From an uncultured Paenibacillaceae bacterium (GTDB lineage: Bacteria; Bacillota; Bacilli; Paenibacillales; DA-C8): DNA of 44,854 bases. A program made the translations under genes and the position numbers. Every line of letters starts with the position of its first letter. Positions within the stretch are counted from its first letter, which is position 1. Below the pieces are notes generated by a model. The model saw only the letters and a program-made list of their open reading frames with translations. It was not told the DNA's origin and made no database searches. Where the stretch lies: NCBI GenBank assembly GCA_937957685.1, contig CALGAO010000040.1, forward strand, positions 1 through 44,854. The letters run 5' to 3'. This document shows positions 8,726-19,495 of the stretch, one piece after another.

Positions 8726-9490
8726 TCATACATTACGCTCATATAATATGCGAAGTCCCGTCAGCGTAAGCAGCGGATTCACCTCGTGAATCGTCGACGA
8801 TTCGGAAGCGATCAGCTCCGCGAAGCCGCCTGTCGCGATCACCTTCGGGTTCGTGCCGGTCTCCTGGATGATCCGGTTCACGATGCCATCGACCTGAACG
8901 ATGTATCCGTAGATGATGCCCGCCTGCATCGAGGCTACGGTGTTGCGTCCGATGACATCCTTGGGCTTGCTCAGCTCGATGCGGGGCAGCTTCGCCGCCC
9001 TTTGATACAGAGCCTCCGTGGAGATGCCGATGCCCGGCGCGATCGCGCCGCCGATGTATTGGCCCTGCGGGTCGATATAGTCGTATGTAGTCGCCGTACC
9101 GAAATCCACAACGATCACCGGCGCCCCGTAAAGCTCGATCGCCGCGACCGCATTGACGATCCGGTCGGCTCCGACCTCCTTCGGGTTCTCATAACGGATA
9201 TTCATGCCCGTCTTCAGGCCGGGCCCGACAACGAACGGCTTCTTACGCAGGTAGCGTTCGCACATTTCATCCAGAATATTATTCAGCGGCGGCACGACCG
9301 AAGAGATGATCACCCCGTTGATATGGGCGATCTCCAGACCGACGTGATGAAACAGGTTGCAGATCGACAGGCCGTACTCATCCGCCGTCGCTGACCGGTT
9401 CGTGCTGAGCCGCCAATAATGCAGCAGATCCTTGTCCCTGTACACGCCAAGGACGATATTCGTATTGCCCACGTCCATTACCAGTATCAT
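8726..9490 (-). CDS. coaX: type III pantothenate kinase
   Basis: A 254-residue ASKHA-fold kinase for the first step of CoA synthesis. It shows the phosphate-1 motif MDVGNTNIVLGVY at the start, GADRIVNAVAA in the middle, DFGTATTYDYID with a catalytic aspartate, and GGAIAPGIG. The ATG overlaps the nadC stop as ATGA, so it is coupled to the nad operon. In B. subtilis coaX directly follows ftsH; here nadABC stand between. Type III enzymes are generally not feedback-inhibited by CoA (family knowledge). Confidence 0.96.
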   Translation of the reverse strand: MILVMDVGNTNIVLGVYRDKDLLHYWRLSTNRSATADEYGLSICNLFHHVGLEIAHINGVIISSVVPPLNNILDEMCERYLRKKPFVVGPGLKTGMNIRYENPKEVGADRIVNAVAAIELYGAPVIVVDFGTATTYDYIDPQGQYIGGAIAPGIGISTEALYQRAAKLPRIELSKPKDVIGRNTVASMQAGIIYGYIVQVDGIVNRIIQETGTNPKVIATGGFAELIASESSTIHEVNPLLTLTGLRILYERNV

Positions 9491-10356
9491 ACATGTCCCT
9501 CCTTTTTCGCATTCAGATCCAGACTGATATCCAGGGCCCGCACGGAATGCGTCAGCCCTCCGACGGAGATGACATCCACGCCCGTCAATGCGATGCTCCG
9601 GACCGTCTGCAGCGTCACGCCGCCCGAAGCCTCCACGATCACATGCGGCGCATGGGACTTGATGTAGCGGACCGCCTCCTCCATCGCCGGGATGGGCATA
9701 TTGTCCAGCATGATGATGTCAGCTCCGGCATCGACCGCCTCCCGCACCTGCTCAAGCGACTCCGTTTCCACCTCGATCTTCATCGTATGCGGGATGGCTT
9801 GTCTGGCGGAGCGGATCGCTTGACGGATCCCGCCCGCCGCCTTGATATGGTTGTCCTTGATCATCACGGCGTCGGACAGGCCGTAGCGGTGATTGTGCCC
9901 GCCGCCCACGCGCACCGCATACTTCTCCAGCATGCGATGGCCCGGCGTGGTCTTCCTCGTATCGACGAGGCGCACGGGCAGGTCCCGGATCTGGCTGACG
10001 AACTCATCCGTCTTCGTCGCGATCCCCGACATGCGCTGCAGCAGATTGAGCGCGAGCCGCTCTCCGCTCAGGATGCTGCGCGTGTTGCCGTGCACGCGGG
10101 CGATCACATCGCCGTGCGACACCCTCGCGCCATCGGACACCAGGGCCCGAAACTTCAGCCGGTCATCCACCATGCGGAACACCGCCTCCGCCATCGGCAA
10201 CCCTGCCACAACTCCCGCATCCTTCATATGGATGATCCCGATCGACTCATGGTCTGCCGGGATCGTCGCGGCTGACGTAATGTCTCCGATCCCGAGATCC
10301 TCAGCCAGCCATTCGCGGATCAGGGCATTCAGCGTATGCGAACTAGACATGATCAT
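9487..10356 (-). CDS. nadC: nicotinate-nucleotide pyrophosphorylase (quinolinate phosphoribosyltransferase)
   Basis: A 289-residue enzyme that converts quinolinate and PRPP to nicotinate mononucleotide. Signatures are EDLGIGDITSAA near the N-terminus, RMSGIATKT, DTRKTTPGHRMLEKYAVRVGGGHNHR with the substrate-binding arginines and histidines, then KIEVETES, MLDNM and EASGGV. GGAGG nine bases before the ATG fixes the start at 10356, inside the last codons of nadB (14-base overlap). Its 3' end overlaps coaX. It depends on Prs, encoded elsewhere in the window, for PRPP. Confidence 0.96.
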   Translation of the reverse strand: MIMSSSHTLNALIREWLAEDLGIGDITSAATIPADHESIGIIHMKDAGVVAGLPMAEAVFRMVDDRLKFRALVSDGARVSHGDVIARVHGNTRSILSGERLALNLLQRMSGIATKTDEFVSQIRDLPVRLVDTRKTTPGHRMLEKYAVRVGGGHNHRYGLSDAVMIKDNHIKAAGGIRQAIRSARQAIPHTMKIEVETESLEQVREAVDAGADIIMLDNMPIPAMEEAVRYIKSHAPHVIVEASGGVTLQTVRSIALTGVDVISVGGLTHSVRALDISLDLNAKKEGHV

Positions 10357-11968
10357 AGATGAATTCCTCCACAACTCCGAGCTCTCGCTGGAACAACAGA
10401 TGCTTCAGCCAGGCTTCGTCATTCCGCTCGGGATAATCCTCCCGGTAGTGGCCGCCGCGGCTTTCCTTCCGCAGCAGGGCGGCTTCCGTGGTGAGCAGCC
10501 CGCAGATCAGCAGATTCGCGAACTCGAACTCCTCTCTTCTCGTCAGACGCGCCTCGAAGATCGGCTGATGGCGCCTCAGCTCCTCCAGCGCCTTCTTCAG
10601 GGAGTATTCGTTGCGCCGCACGCCGACATGCCTGAGCATCGTCTTCTGCAGCTTCAGCCGCTTCTCGATGACCGGCTGGCGGAGCGGTTCCGTGCGGTTG
10701 AAGTGGCAGCTGACCGACACCTCCTGCTCAAGCGGCGCCAGCTCATTCACCCGCTGCACGATCCGTCTGCCGAAGACGATCGCTTCCGACAGCGAGTTGC
10801 TCGCGAGCCGGTTCGCGCCATGCACGCCGGTGGAGGACACCTCGCCGCAGGCGAACAGCCGCTTGACGTTGGTCTCCCCGTACAGGTCGGTCTTGATGCC
10901 CCCCATCATATAGTGAGCGGCAGGAGCCACCGGTATCCAGTCCGTCGTCAGATCCAGACCATAGCGCAGGCAGGTCTCGTAGATCGTCGGGAAGCGGTTT
11001 CTGACGCGATCCGGATCCTCGTGCGTGATATCGATATACACAAAAGTCGACTTCGTCTGCTCCATCTCGCTGACGATCGCCCTCGCCACGATGTCGCGAG
11101 GGGCCAGCTCGAGCTGCGGATGGTAGCGTTCCATGAACCGTTCGCCGTGAATATTGCGCAGCACGGCCCCTTCGCCGCGAACCGCCTCGGAGATGAGGAA
11201 ACGCGGCGCCCCCGGATAACTGAGCACCGTCGGATGGAACTGCACGAACTCCATGTCGCGGATGAAGGCTCCCGCGCGATAGGCGATCGCCACCCCGTCG
11301 CCCGTTGCCACATCCGGGTTGGTCGTATAGCGGTAGAGCTGGCCGCCGCCGCCGCTGCACAGGATCGTCGCCTTGCCGGACACGTAGACGATCGAGCCAT
11401 CCGGCCTCAGGACCAGCGCGCCATAGCACTCGCCCTGCCGGGTGATCAGATCGATCACGAAATGGTCGTCCCAGATCGTGATGTTGGGGTTCGCCTTCAC
11501 CTTCTCCGACAGCGCCCTGACGATCTCGTAGCCGGTAGCATCCCCGTTCGCATGCAGGATGCGGCGCTGGCTGTGAGCGCCTTCCATCGTCAGGGCGAAC
11601 TCCCCGTCCTTCTCCAGGTCGAAGTGGGTGCCCAGCCGGATCAGGTCCTGCACTCCGGCCGGCCCTTCGTGGACGAGCACATCCACCGCCTTCGGATCGC
11701 ACAGACCGGCGCCGGCGATCATCGTATCCTGACGATGATACTCCGGAGAATCATCGTCCGAGATGACGGCGGCGATCCCTCCCTGCGCGAAGCGCGTGTT
11801 GCTGTCCATCAGCGATTTCTTCGTGATCACCACGACGCGCCGATGCGTGCGGCTCGCCTGAATGGCGGTGAACAGGCCGGCGATGCCGGCCCCGATAACG
11901 ATAACGTCGAATTGCTCCCGTGGCAGGGCATCCAGCGAGAAATCGACGAGATATTGAGGAGCTATCAT
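10343..11968 (-). CDS. nadB: L-aspartate oxidase
   Basis: A 541-residue FAD enzyme that oxidises L-aspartate to iminoaspartate, the substrate of NadA. The dinucleotide-binding motif VIGAGIAGLFTA (about residues 24-35) is followed by NTRFAQGGIAAV, the active-site stretch VQFHPTVL, APAAHYMMGGI, CGEVSSTGVHGANRLASNSL and a C-terminal helical domain. AAAGGTGG sits five bases before the ATG. It lies between nadA and nadC, the order substrate flow predicts. Fumarate reductases share the fold, but the nad context settles the call. Confidence 0.97.
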   Translation of the reverse strand: MIAPQYLVDFSLDALPREQFDVIVIGAGIAGLFTAIQASRTHRRVVVITKKSLMDSNTRFAQGGIAAVISDDDSPEYHRQDTMIAGAGLCDPKAVDVLVHEGPAGVQDLIRLGTHFDLEKDGEFALTMEGAHSQRRILHANGDATGYEIVRALSEKVKANPNITIWDDHFVIDLITRQGECYGALVLRPDGSIVYVSGKATILCSGGGGQLYRYTTNPDVATGDGVAIAYRAGAFIRDMEFVQFHPTVLSYPGAPRFLISEAVRGEGAVLRNIHGERFMERYHPQLELAPRDIVARAIVSEMEQTKSTFVYIDITHEDPDRVRNRFPTIYETCLRYGLDLTTDWIPVAPAAHYMMGGIKTDLYGETNVKRLFACGEVSSTGVHGANRLASNSLSEAIVFGRRIVQRVNELAPLEQEVSVSCHFNRTEPLRQPVIEKRLKLQKTMLRHVGVRRNEYSLKKALEELRRHQPIFEARLTRREEFEFANLLICGLLTTEAALLRKESRGGHYREDYPERNDEAWLKHLLFQRELGVVEEFIYDHV

Positions 11969-12021
11969 GCCATATATGCCACCTTTTTATTCTGAACTCT
12001 CCCGTGTCGAGGCGACTCCGT

Positions 12022-12972
12022 TCACTGAACCTGGAGCATGCGTTCGAGGGCTACCCTTGCCTTGTCCGCAATCTCCGGCGGAACGTATACCTGCGGCTGC
12101 ATCGTCTCCAGACAACGCACGACCTTCTTCAGGTTGTTCACCTTCATGTTCGGGCAGACGAGGAACTTCGATGCGAAGTGGAACGTCTTGTGCGGGCTGT
12201 CCAGACGCAGCTGGTACCCGGTTCCGTCCTCCGTGCCGACGATGAATTCCTGGCAGTCCGATTCCTTGCAATATTTCAGGATGGCCGTCGTGCTGCCGAC
12301 GAAATCCGCCTGCGCCACCACTTCCGGACGGCATTCCGGATGGACGACGAACTGCGCATCCGGATATTTCGCCCGCATCTCCTCCACATCGCGCAGGGTC
12401 AGCATGTCATGGGTATTGCAGTAGCCCTCCCAGAGGATCATCTTCTTGTCGGTGAACTGCTGCACATATCGTCCGAGATTCTTGTCCGGACAGAAGATGA
12501 TCTCGTCGGTATCCAGCGATTGCACCACCTTCACCGCGTTGGAGGAGGTGCAACAGATATCGGTGACGGATTTCACTTCCGCCGACGAGTTGATGTACGT
12601 GACGACCTTCGCATGGGGATGCTGGCGCTTCAGCTCGAGCAACCCCTCGACGTTCACCATATCGGCCATCGGGCACCCGGCGCGCTCATCCGGGATGAGC
12701 ACGATCTTGTTCGGCGCGAGGATCTTCGCGCTCTCCCCCATGAAATGCACGCCGCAGAACACGATCACGTCGGCATCCGTCTGCGCCGCCTTCTGGGCGA
12801 GCAGGAACGAGTCGCCGCGGAAGTCTGCCACTTCCTGTATCTCATCGCGTTGATAATAATGGGCAAGGATGATTGCGTTTCTTTCTTTTTTCAACTGCAG
12901 GAGACGTTCCTTCAGCTCTCTGTTCTGCTCGATTCTGCGCTGCTCGGCCAGCTGCTCCATCGTCATGGCCAT
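12022..12972 (-). CDS. nadA: quinolinate synthase
   Basis: A 316-residue [4Fe-4S] enzyme that condenses iminoaspartate with dihydroxyacetone phosphate to quinolinate. It shows ILAHYYQ near the N-terminus, VIVFCGVHFMGESAKIL, YINSSAEVK, HPECRPEV and a late LVCPNM...RCLETM. Three of these cysteines are the expected cluster ligands. At 316 residues it is shorter than the roughly 368 I recall for B. subtilis NadA, but both ends look complete. GAGGGGTGGG lies six bases before the ATG. It is the first gene of nadABC-coaX, after a long untranslated leader. Confidence 0.95.
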   Translation of the reverse strand: MAMTMEQLAEQRRIEQNRELKERLLQLKKERNAIILAHYYQRDEIQEVADFRGDSFLLAQKAAQTDADVIVFCGVHFMGESAKILAPNKIVLIPDERAGCPMADMVNVEGLLELKRQHPHAKVVTYINSSAEVKSVTDICCTSSNAVKVVQSLDTDEIIFCPDKNLGRYVQQFTDKKMILWEGYCNTHDMLTLRDVEEMRAKYPDAQFVVHPECRPEVVAQADFVGSTTAILKYCKESDCQEFIVGTEDGTGYQLRLDSPHKTFHFASKFLVCPNMKVNNLKKVVRCLETMQPQVYVPPEIADKARVALERMLQVQ

Positions 12973-13179
12973 GTCAGACCCACCCCTCGTGAAAAAATGT
13001 ACATATGAAACCTAAAATATAAAGCCGTATGTCTATCGATGATTGCTGCCTGATGACAACTTCAGGATCATACCTGCTGGCTCCCGGAGCTCGCCCGATG
13101 CCGTCTGGGGCTCGGCAGCATTGTGAATGTTAGAACTTATCCCCCAAGAAAAAAATCAGCTCCCGGCCAGTTACAACTA
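12973..13179 (-). other. long untranslated leader of nadA
   Basis: About 200 bases separate the predicted start site (near 13173) from nadA. No convincing gene is present. The minus strand has short hairpins TGCCG/CGGCA, GCTCC/GGAGC and CCTGA/TCAGG, and a run of seven T after GGGAGCTGA. A weaker second promoter may exist (TTGTCA, 17-base spacer, ATAGAC, around 13030-13060). It may be a regulatory leader, but I recognise no known riboswitch. Confidence 0.4.
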
Positions 13180-13208
13180 AATTTACACAACGTCTGTTAT
13201 GGTGTCAA
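13180..13208 (-). promoter_or_regulatory. sigma-A promoter of nadABC-coaX with overlapping inverted repeat
   Basis: TTGACA, a 17-base spacer and TAAATT on the minus strand. The spacer carries nested inverted arms ACAC-cat-AAC-agac-GTT-GTGT. A repressor bound there would block polymerase. In Firmicutes the niacin repressor NiaR (YrxA) controls nad genes, so this is a candidate site. I did not match it to a known NiaR consensus. Confidence 0.6.
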
Positions 13209-13276
13209 TGTATATCCAACCTTATTCGGCCATTTATTTCCCCGGCGCCGCCGGCGAAAGGGAGGCCGCCGTCCAT

Positions 13277-13315
13277 GAAAAAAGAACCGCTGCACAGGAT
13301 GCCTGTGAGCGGTTC
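13277..13315 (-). terminator. rho-independent terminator after ftsH
   Basis: Minus-strand stem GAACCGCT...AGCGGTTC with inner ACAGG/CCTGT around a three-base loop, followed by six T. It begins about ten bases after the ftsH stop and isolates ftsH from the nad operon. Confidence 0.9.
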
Positions 13316-13325
13316 TTCATCTTGG

Positions 13326-15392
<2,067 letters not shown>

Positions 15393-15421
15393 CCCCACCC
15401 TCCTCTCAGTGGTACATTTGA

Positions 15422-15439
15422 TTCTGCTGTGCAGCAGAA
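15422..15439. promoter_or_regulatory. perfect palindrome at the ftsH transcription start
   Basis: TTCTGCTG-TG-CAGCAGAA is a perfect 8-2-8 inverted repeat just downstream of the ftsH -10 element, at about +4 to +21. Position and symmetry suit a dimeric repressor. Alternatively it could be an RNA hairpin in the leader, although the two-base loop is too tight without opening pairs. It resembles neither CIRCE nor a CtsR repeat. Confidence 0.5.
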
Positions 15440-15448
15440 GTTCTACTC

Positions 15449-15477
15449 ATTTTAACATGGCTATCCCGTGAATACAA
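15449..15477 (-). promoter_or_regulatory. ftsH: sigma-A promoter of ftsH
   Basis: TTGTAT, a 17-base spacer and TAAAAT on the minus strand, with the start expected near 15443. It lies in the hpt-ftsH gap, so ftsH can be expressed independently of tilS-hpt. Confidence 0.7.
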
Positions 15478-15499
15478 TTCGACGGACGGATGCAATCGT

Positions 15500-16036
15500 C
15501 TAGGCGTAGACTTCCGGTTTCAGGATTCCGATGTACGGGAGATTGCGATATTTCTCGGCATAGTCCAATCCAAAGCCGACGACAAATGCATCAGGCAGGA
15601 TGAATCCTTTATAATCCGCCTCCAGTTCTACTTTACGGCCAGCAGGTTTATCAAAGAGCGTTACGATGGACACAGACTTCGCATTGCGTCTCTCCAGAAC
15701 ATCGACCAGATAGCTCAGGGTCAAGCCGCTGTCGATGATGTCCTCGGCTATAATCACATCGCGCCCTTCCACGGACACGTCCAAATCCTTGATGATCTTG
15801 ACGACTCCGGAGGACTTGGTAGACTGTCCATAACTGGATATCGCCATGAAGTCCACTTCAATGGGGATCGTGATTCGCTTCGTCAGATCCGCCATGAACA
15901 TGTAGGCACCTTTCAGCACGCAGATGATGAGCGGATTGCGATCCTTGTACTGCTCGCTGATCATTTGTCCCAATTCGCGTATCTTGTCCTGAATTTGTTC
16001 CTCGGTGAACAGGATTTCCTGGATGTCGTTGTGCAA
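15500..16036 (-). CDS. hpt: hypoxanthine phosphoribosyltransferase
   Basis: A 178-residue purine salvage enzyme that converts hypoxanthine or guanine plus PRPP to IMP or GMP. The PRPP motif VIIAEDIIDSGLTL is centred near residue 100. VLKGAYMFMADL near the N-terminus and FVVGFGLDYAEKYRNLPYIG at the C-terminus are typical. The start is TTG (MHNDIQEIL), eight bases after AGGAGGG; no closer ATG is available. It follows tilS by 42 bases and precedes ftsH, the order conserved in Bacillus. Confidence 0.96.
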   Translation of the reverse strand: MHNDIQEILFTEEQIQDKIRELGQMISEQYKDRNPLIICVLKGAYMFMADLTKRITIPIEVDFMAISSYGQSTKSSGVVKIIKDLDVSVEGRDVIIAEDIIDSGLTLSYLVDVLERRNAKSVSIVTLFDKPAGRKVELEADYKGFILPDAFVVGFGLDYAEKYRNLPYIGILKPEVYA

Positions 16037-16078
16037 AAGAATTACCCTCCTAATTATTGTATGTCGTGAAACAGGCTC

Positions 16079-17497
16079 TCATTCTGAATCAAGCGTGATG
16101 CTGAGCACCGATTTCGTCTCGTCAGTGACCGGCGCATGCCGTGAACGTCTGATCCCGCATACCCAGAGCAGCCTGCCTTCCCCGTCGACGATGCACGGCA
16201 CCTTGTCCCGCACGCTCACCGGCACCTTCAGATCGATGAACAACTCCTTCAGCTTCTTCGTGCCGGGCAGGTTGGGGAGCTGGATGCGATCCCCTGGCAA
16301 GCGGCTTCTGACAGTAAGCGGAAAGACCACTGCATCCCGGTCAAAGTATGCGCTTCTCTCATCGATTCCATGACCGTCCCTAAACGGGGCGAGCTCGGCG
16401 CGCGCCAGCTGGCGGAAATGAAGCTCCACGCCAGTCTCCTCTATCATCAACCGATAATCCGGATGCGGTACGGTATACTGGTAGGCTCTCGAATCGCTCG
16501 GGCGAGCGCCTGCGGTGAACCGCAATTCATCGTACTCGCGCATGAACCTGGCGCCCGGCAGATCGAGCGCAATGGAAGGAGAAGCTGCCTGCCGGATAGC
16601 TTCTCGCACCTGTTCGATATGTATCGATTCCGCTTGTTCCTGATTTTCACACAGATAACTTAATATTAGTTTAATCACTCTTCTTTGTAAAGCGACATCA
16701 AGCTTCAGAAACCTCTCGCGCGATCCGGCACAGCTGCCTGCCGAACAGCGGAACAACCGCTTCGCCTCATCCTCCGCCAGACGGTGCAGGAAGCGGTCCT
16801 CGTCGCGCAGGATATCCGCCATGCGGCCCAGCGTTCCGGCCAGCTCGGGATTGAAGCTTCTCAGCATCGGCAGGACGTCGAGACGCAGCCGGTTGCGCGC
16901 GTACTTGCGCGTCAGGTTGCTGCTGTCCTCGCAGTAACCGTATCCGTGCTCCTGCAGAAAGGTCACGATTTCTTCCTTATATATACGAAGAAGCGGCCGG
17001 ACGAGTTTCACCCCTTGGCGAACGGAGACTGGCGACATGCCGGAGAGGCCGGACAACGAAGCGCCGCGGATCAGCTTCATGAGGATGGTCTCGGCCTGAT
17101 CATCGGCATGGTGGCCGAGGGCGATGACGCCTGCGCCCACCCGGCGCGCGGTCTCCAGCAGGAAGGCATAGCGGACCTCTCTGGCCAGTTCCTGCGCGTT
17201 GCCTCCGGCCTCCGCCGCAAGCGCCGGCACGTCCGCATGCTTCACCGTGCACTCCAGTCCCAGCTCATCCGCCAGTGAGGCCACCCACTCCGCCTCGCGG
17301 CGGGATTCCTCCCCCCGGAAGCCGTGGTCCATATGCGCAACATGCAGCTTCAGCTGCCACTTGGGCGCCAGCTTCCGCAGCAGATGCAGCATCGCCGTCG
17401 AATCCGGACCGCCCGATACGGCCACGATGACGCTGTCGCCCGGATCCAGGAGACCTTCCTGCCTGATATACTGCTCCATCCGAAGCTCGATCGACAT
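16079..17497 (-). CDS. tilS: tRNA(Ile)-lysidine synthetase
   Basis: A 472-residue enzyme that attaches lysine to C34 of the tRNA-Ile CAU anticodon, allowing AUA decoding; it is essential in most bacteria. The PP-loop motif AVSGGPDST lies near residue 27. VAHMDHGFRG, ALGHHADDQAETILMKLIRGA and GVKLVRPLL follow, with a C-terminal TilS domain holding LPGTKKLKELFIDLKVP. I place the start at MSIELRMEQY because AGGAG lies nine bases upstream; the frame extends 15 codons further without support. It precedes hpt, often a partner or fusion in other species. Confidence 0.95.
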   Translation of the reverse strand: MSIELRMEQYIRQEGLLDPGDSVIVAVSGGPDSTAMLHLLRKLAPKWQLKLHVAHMDHGFRGEESRREAEWVASLADELGLECTVKHADVPALAAEAGGNAQELAREVRYAFLLETARRVGAGVIALGHHADDQAETILMKLIRGASLSGLSGMSPVSVRQGVKLVRPLLRIYKEEIVTFLQEHGYGYCEDSSNLTRKYARNRLRLDVLPMLRSFNPELAGTLGRMADILRDEDRFLHRLAEDEAKRLFRCSAGSCAGSRERFLKLDVALQRRVIKLILSYLCENQEQAESIHIEQVREAIRQAASPSIALDLPGARFMREYDELRFTAGARPSDSRAYQYTVPHPDYRLMIEETGVELHFRQLARAELAPFRDGHGIDERSAYFDRDAVVFPLTVRSRLPGDRIQLPNLPGTKKLKELFIDLKVPVSVRDKVPCIVDGEGRLLWVCGIRRSRHAPVTDETKSVLSITLDSE

Positions 17498-17635
17498 CGA
17501 CCTCCGCTCCTCCCTCTCCCTGGACACAAGATCGGATGGCACGGATCGGTCGCTGCCCTGAGGGTCGCTGCACCTGTCCCGCCGTCGAACGGCTCCATGC
17601 CACGATCATGCCGGGGAACCTTCCATCTGTCTGAA

Positions 17636-18553
17636 CTAGCTGATGCTCCAATACAACGCCGCCCCGAACGCGATGACCGACAGGATGAAAGTCCCGGCCA
17701 GAACGGCGGTCAGGGCTGCCGGAGGGGACCTGTGCACTTCGGCGCGATCGGCGCCTGCAGCGTAGACACACCTGCGCCATGCCGCCCTCGCTTCCTCAGC
17801 GCTGCGCAGCCCGCCTGTCAGGCAGGCCTTGAGCACCGGCGCCACGACGGCACAGGCCGGCAGCTGATCGGCGAGGCGAACGAGCTTCGTCGCGCTCCGC
17901 TCCGGGTCTTTCGCCAGAAGCGCCAGCCTGCCGCCGCTGTCGGCAAGCTCCAGGCACAGAACGGCAAAGGCGAACAGATCATACCCCGCGTCGGCCGAAC
18001 GCGGCCCGGCCCGCCAATACCCCCGATCATACAGCTCGGTGTATTGGCGGACCGCCTTGCCGAAGCGGGTGAGCCCCCCGTAATCGATCAACTCCGTTGT
18101 CCCATAACCGGACACTAATATATTATCAGATTTCAGGTCTCCGAATATATACCCGCGATCATGCAATTCTGACAGTTTTGTCAGCAGACGCCAGCCGATG
18201 ACCGGATACCAGTCCATTCCGTTCTCGGCGAGGAACCGGGAAGGGGTAACGCCTTGCACATATCGCATCACATAGTACGGGTACTCCTGCCCGCCCAGCG
18301 TCACATCGTCCGTATCGAGCACATAGCTGCCGCTGTTGCCCGTCCCGAACCGCAGCTCCATCAGCCCGTTGATCTCCGACTGGAGATCAACGGCGCTGTA
18401 CCCGAGCTTGAGCGCGCAGAGTCCGGCGGCGCCTGTCACCAGGTAGACCTGGCCATTGGCCCCTTCCCCCAGCTTCTGTTCCACCCGATAGGAACGACCA
18501 TTCCATCTGCCGACGATGCGATCGCCAGGTAGCAAGCGAAGCTCATACGACAT
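17636..18553 (-). CDS. yabT: YabT-like serine/threonine protein kinase with C-terminal membrane anchor
   Basis: A 305-residue Hanks-type kinase. The glycine loop is LGEGANGQVY (29-38), the ATP lysine is Lys49, the catalytic loop is GDLKSDNILV with Asp139, and DYG replaces DFG at 157-159. FGD replaces HRD, so it is a non-RD kinase that need not require activation-loop phosphorylation. A hydrophobic segment (about 283-303) anchors the C-terminus. The ATG overlaps yabS by 11 bases. B. subtilis YabT sits at the same place and phosphorylates RecA and other proteins during spore formation. The substrate here is inferred. Confidence 0.88.
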   Translation of the reverse strand: MSYELRLLPGDRIVGRWNGRSYRVEQKLGEGANGQVYLVTGAAGLCALKLGYSAVDLQSEINGLMELRFGTGNSGSYVLDTDDVTLGGQEYPYYVMRYVQGVTPSRFLAENGMDWYPVIGWRLLTKLSELHDRGYIFGDLKSDNILVSGYGTTELIDYGGLTRFGKAVRQYTELYDRGYWRAGPRSADAGYDLFAFAVLCLELADSGGRLALLAKDPERSATKLVRLADQLPACAVVAPVLKACLTGGLRSAEEARAAWRRCVYAAGADRAEVHRSPPAALTAVLAGTFILSVIAFGAALYWSIS

Positions 18554-19304
18554 AGTCCTGCAGCAGCCCCGTTCCCGGCGCGGCTTCGCGGCTTGCGGCC
18601 AGCTCCCGCTGTCCCGCCGTCTCCGTGCGTTCCCCCGTTATGTATTGCAAGGCGCTCATGATCGCAGGTCCGGTCGGCGTCACGCCCTGCATCTCAAGGT
18701 GCCTGAACACGCTCCGGATCTCCGAAGGCGCTTTCGTCCACGGCACGGCCACCCCCGCGGTCAGCTCGTGCCCGTCGGGGAAGTACATCACGCTGATCTC
18801 GCTTTGGCCAGACCTGGCCTCCAGACTGAGCGACAGATCGTGCACCGCCTCCTCCACGGAGCGCAGCTTGGGCCTCATGCTCGCGCTGGCATCGATCAGC
18901 AGGCAGACGCGCAGCGATACGGTCTCGCCCAGATCGTCCATCACCTTCACCACATGCGCCCGCTTGACCGGAGAGAGCTTCTCCACCGAATCGACGGCGA
19001 ACGTCTTCTTCAGCTCCTGCTCCACCACCTGCCGGATCGTCTGGGCCACCGTCCTCCGTGTCATCATCTGTACTGTCTGCGCCAGCTCACGCAGGCTGAC
19101 GATCCGGCACATGCCGCCACCCGCCCGGGCGATCGCATCTGCTTCCGCCGCCCCGCTCTTGCCGATCTCTCCATGATCCACAACGCCGATCACATTCACC
19201 GTCACTCCCGCGCTCGCAGCATGCGCAGCCGCCACCACCGGGTTCAGGCCCGTATTGGAGCAACCGTCTGTGATCAAGATGATCTGTTTCAGCAACTCAC
19301 TCAC
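18543..19304 (-). CDS. yabS: YabS-like von Willebrand factor A domain protein
   Basis: A 253-residue protein with two VWA-like segments. QIILITDGCSNTGLNP is near the N-terminus. A second MIDAS-like LLIDASASMRPKL (about residues 145-157) has the DxSxS pattern that binds a metal ion, followed by ISVMYFPDG. The start is taken as GTG at 19304, eight bases after AGGA; a TTG nine bases later is possible. It has a sigma-F-like promoter and is coupled to yabT, as in B. subtilis. Function is unknown; VWA domains usually mediate protein contacts. Confidence 0.82.
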   Translation of the reverse strand: MSELLKQIILITDGCSNTGLNPVVAAAHAASAGVTVNVIGVVDHGEIGKSGAAEADAIARAGGGMCRIVSLRELAQTVQMMTRRTVAQTIRQVVEQELKKTFAVDSVEKLSPVKRAHVVKVMDDLGETVSLRVCLLIDASASMRPKLRSVEEAVHDLSLSLEARSGQSEISVMYFPDGHELTAGVAVPWTKAPSEIRSVFRHLEMQGVTPTGPAIMSALQYITGERTETAGQRELAASREAAPGTGLLQDYVV

Positions 19305-19335
19305 CCTCTCATTCCTAGCATCTGATTCTACTAAG

Positions 19336-19365
19336 CAGTTTCGCCAATTCTGAGAAGGTTTAGTC
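19336..19365 (-). promoter_or_regulatory. sigma-F-like forespore promoter of yabS-yabT
   Basis: The minus-strand -10 element GGCGAAACTG fits the sigma-F pattern GGNRANANTR fully. GACTA lies 15 bases upstream as a weak -35. It is about 30 bases before the yabS GTG. B. subtilis yabS-yabT is forespore-expressed, which agrees. Confidence 0.5.
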
Positions 19366-19495
19366 GCGTATGCCAGGAATCCGCCCGACACTTGTCCGGA
19401 CGGGGGAATGAATATCGGACCGGCGGTCGAACGCATCGCTTCAACCGGTGATCGGGATGAGGCGGCAACTTTCCGTTACCTTCCCTGTCACCAAT

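Noticed and set aside
9893..11995. A 700-codon plus-strand frame opposite nadC and nadB
   Set aside because: Shadow of conserved genes; no independent evidence.
13141..13179. Intrinsic terminator in the nadA leader (T run after GGGAGCTGA)
   Set aside because: The bases before the T run do not form a stable stem.
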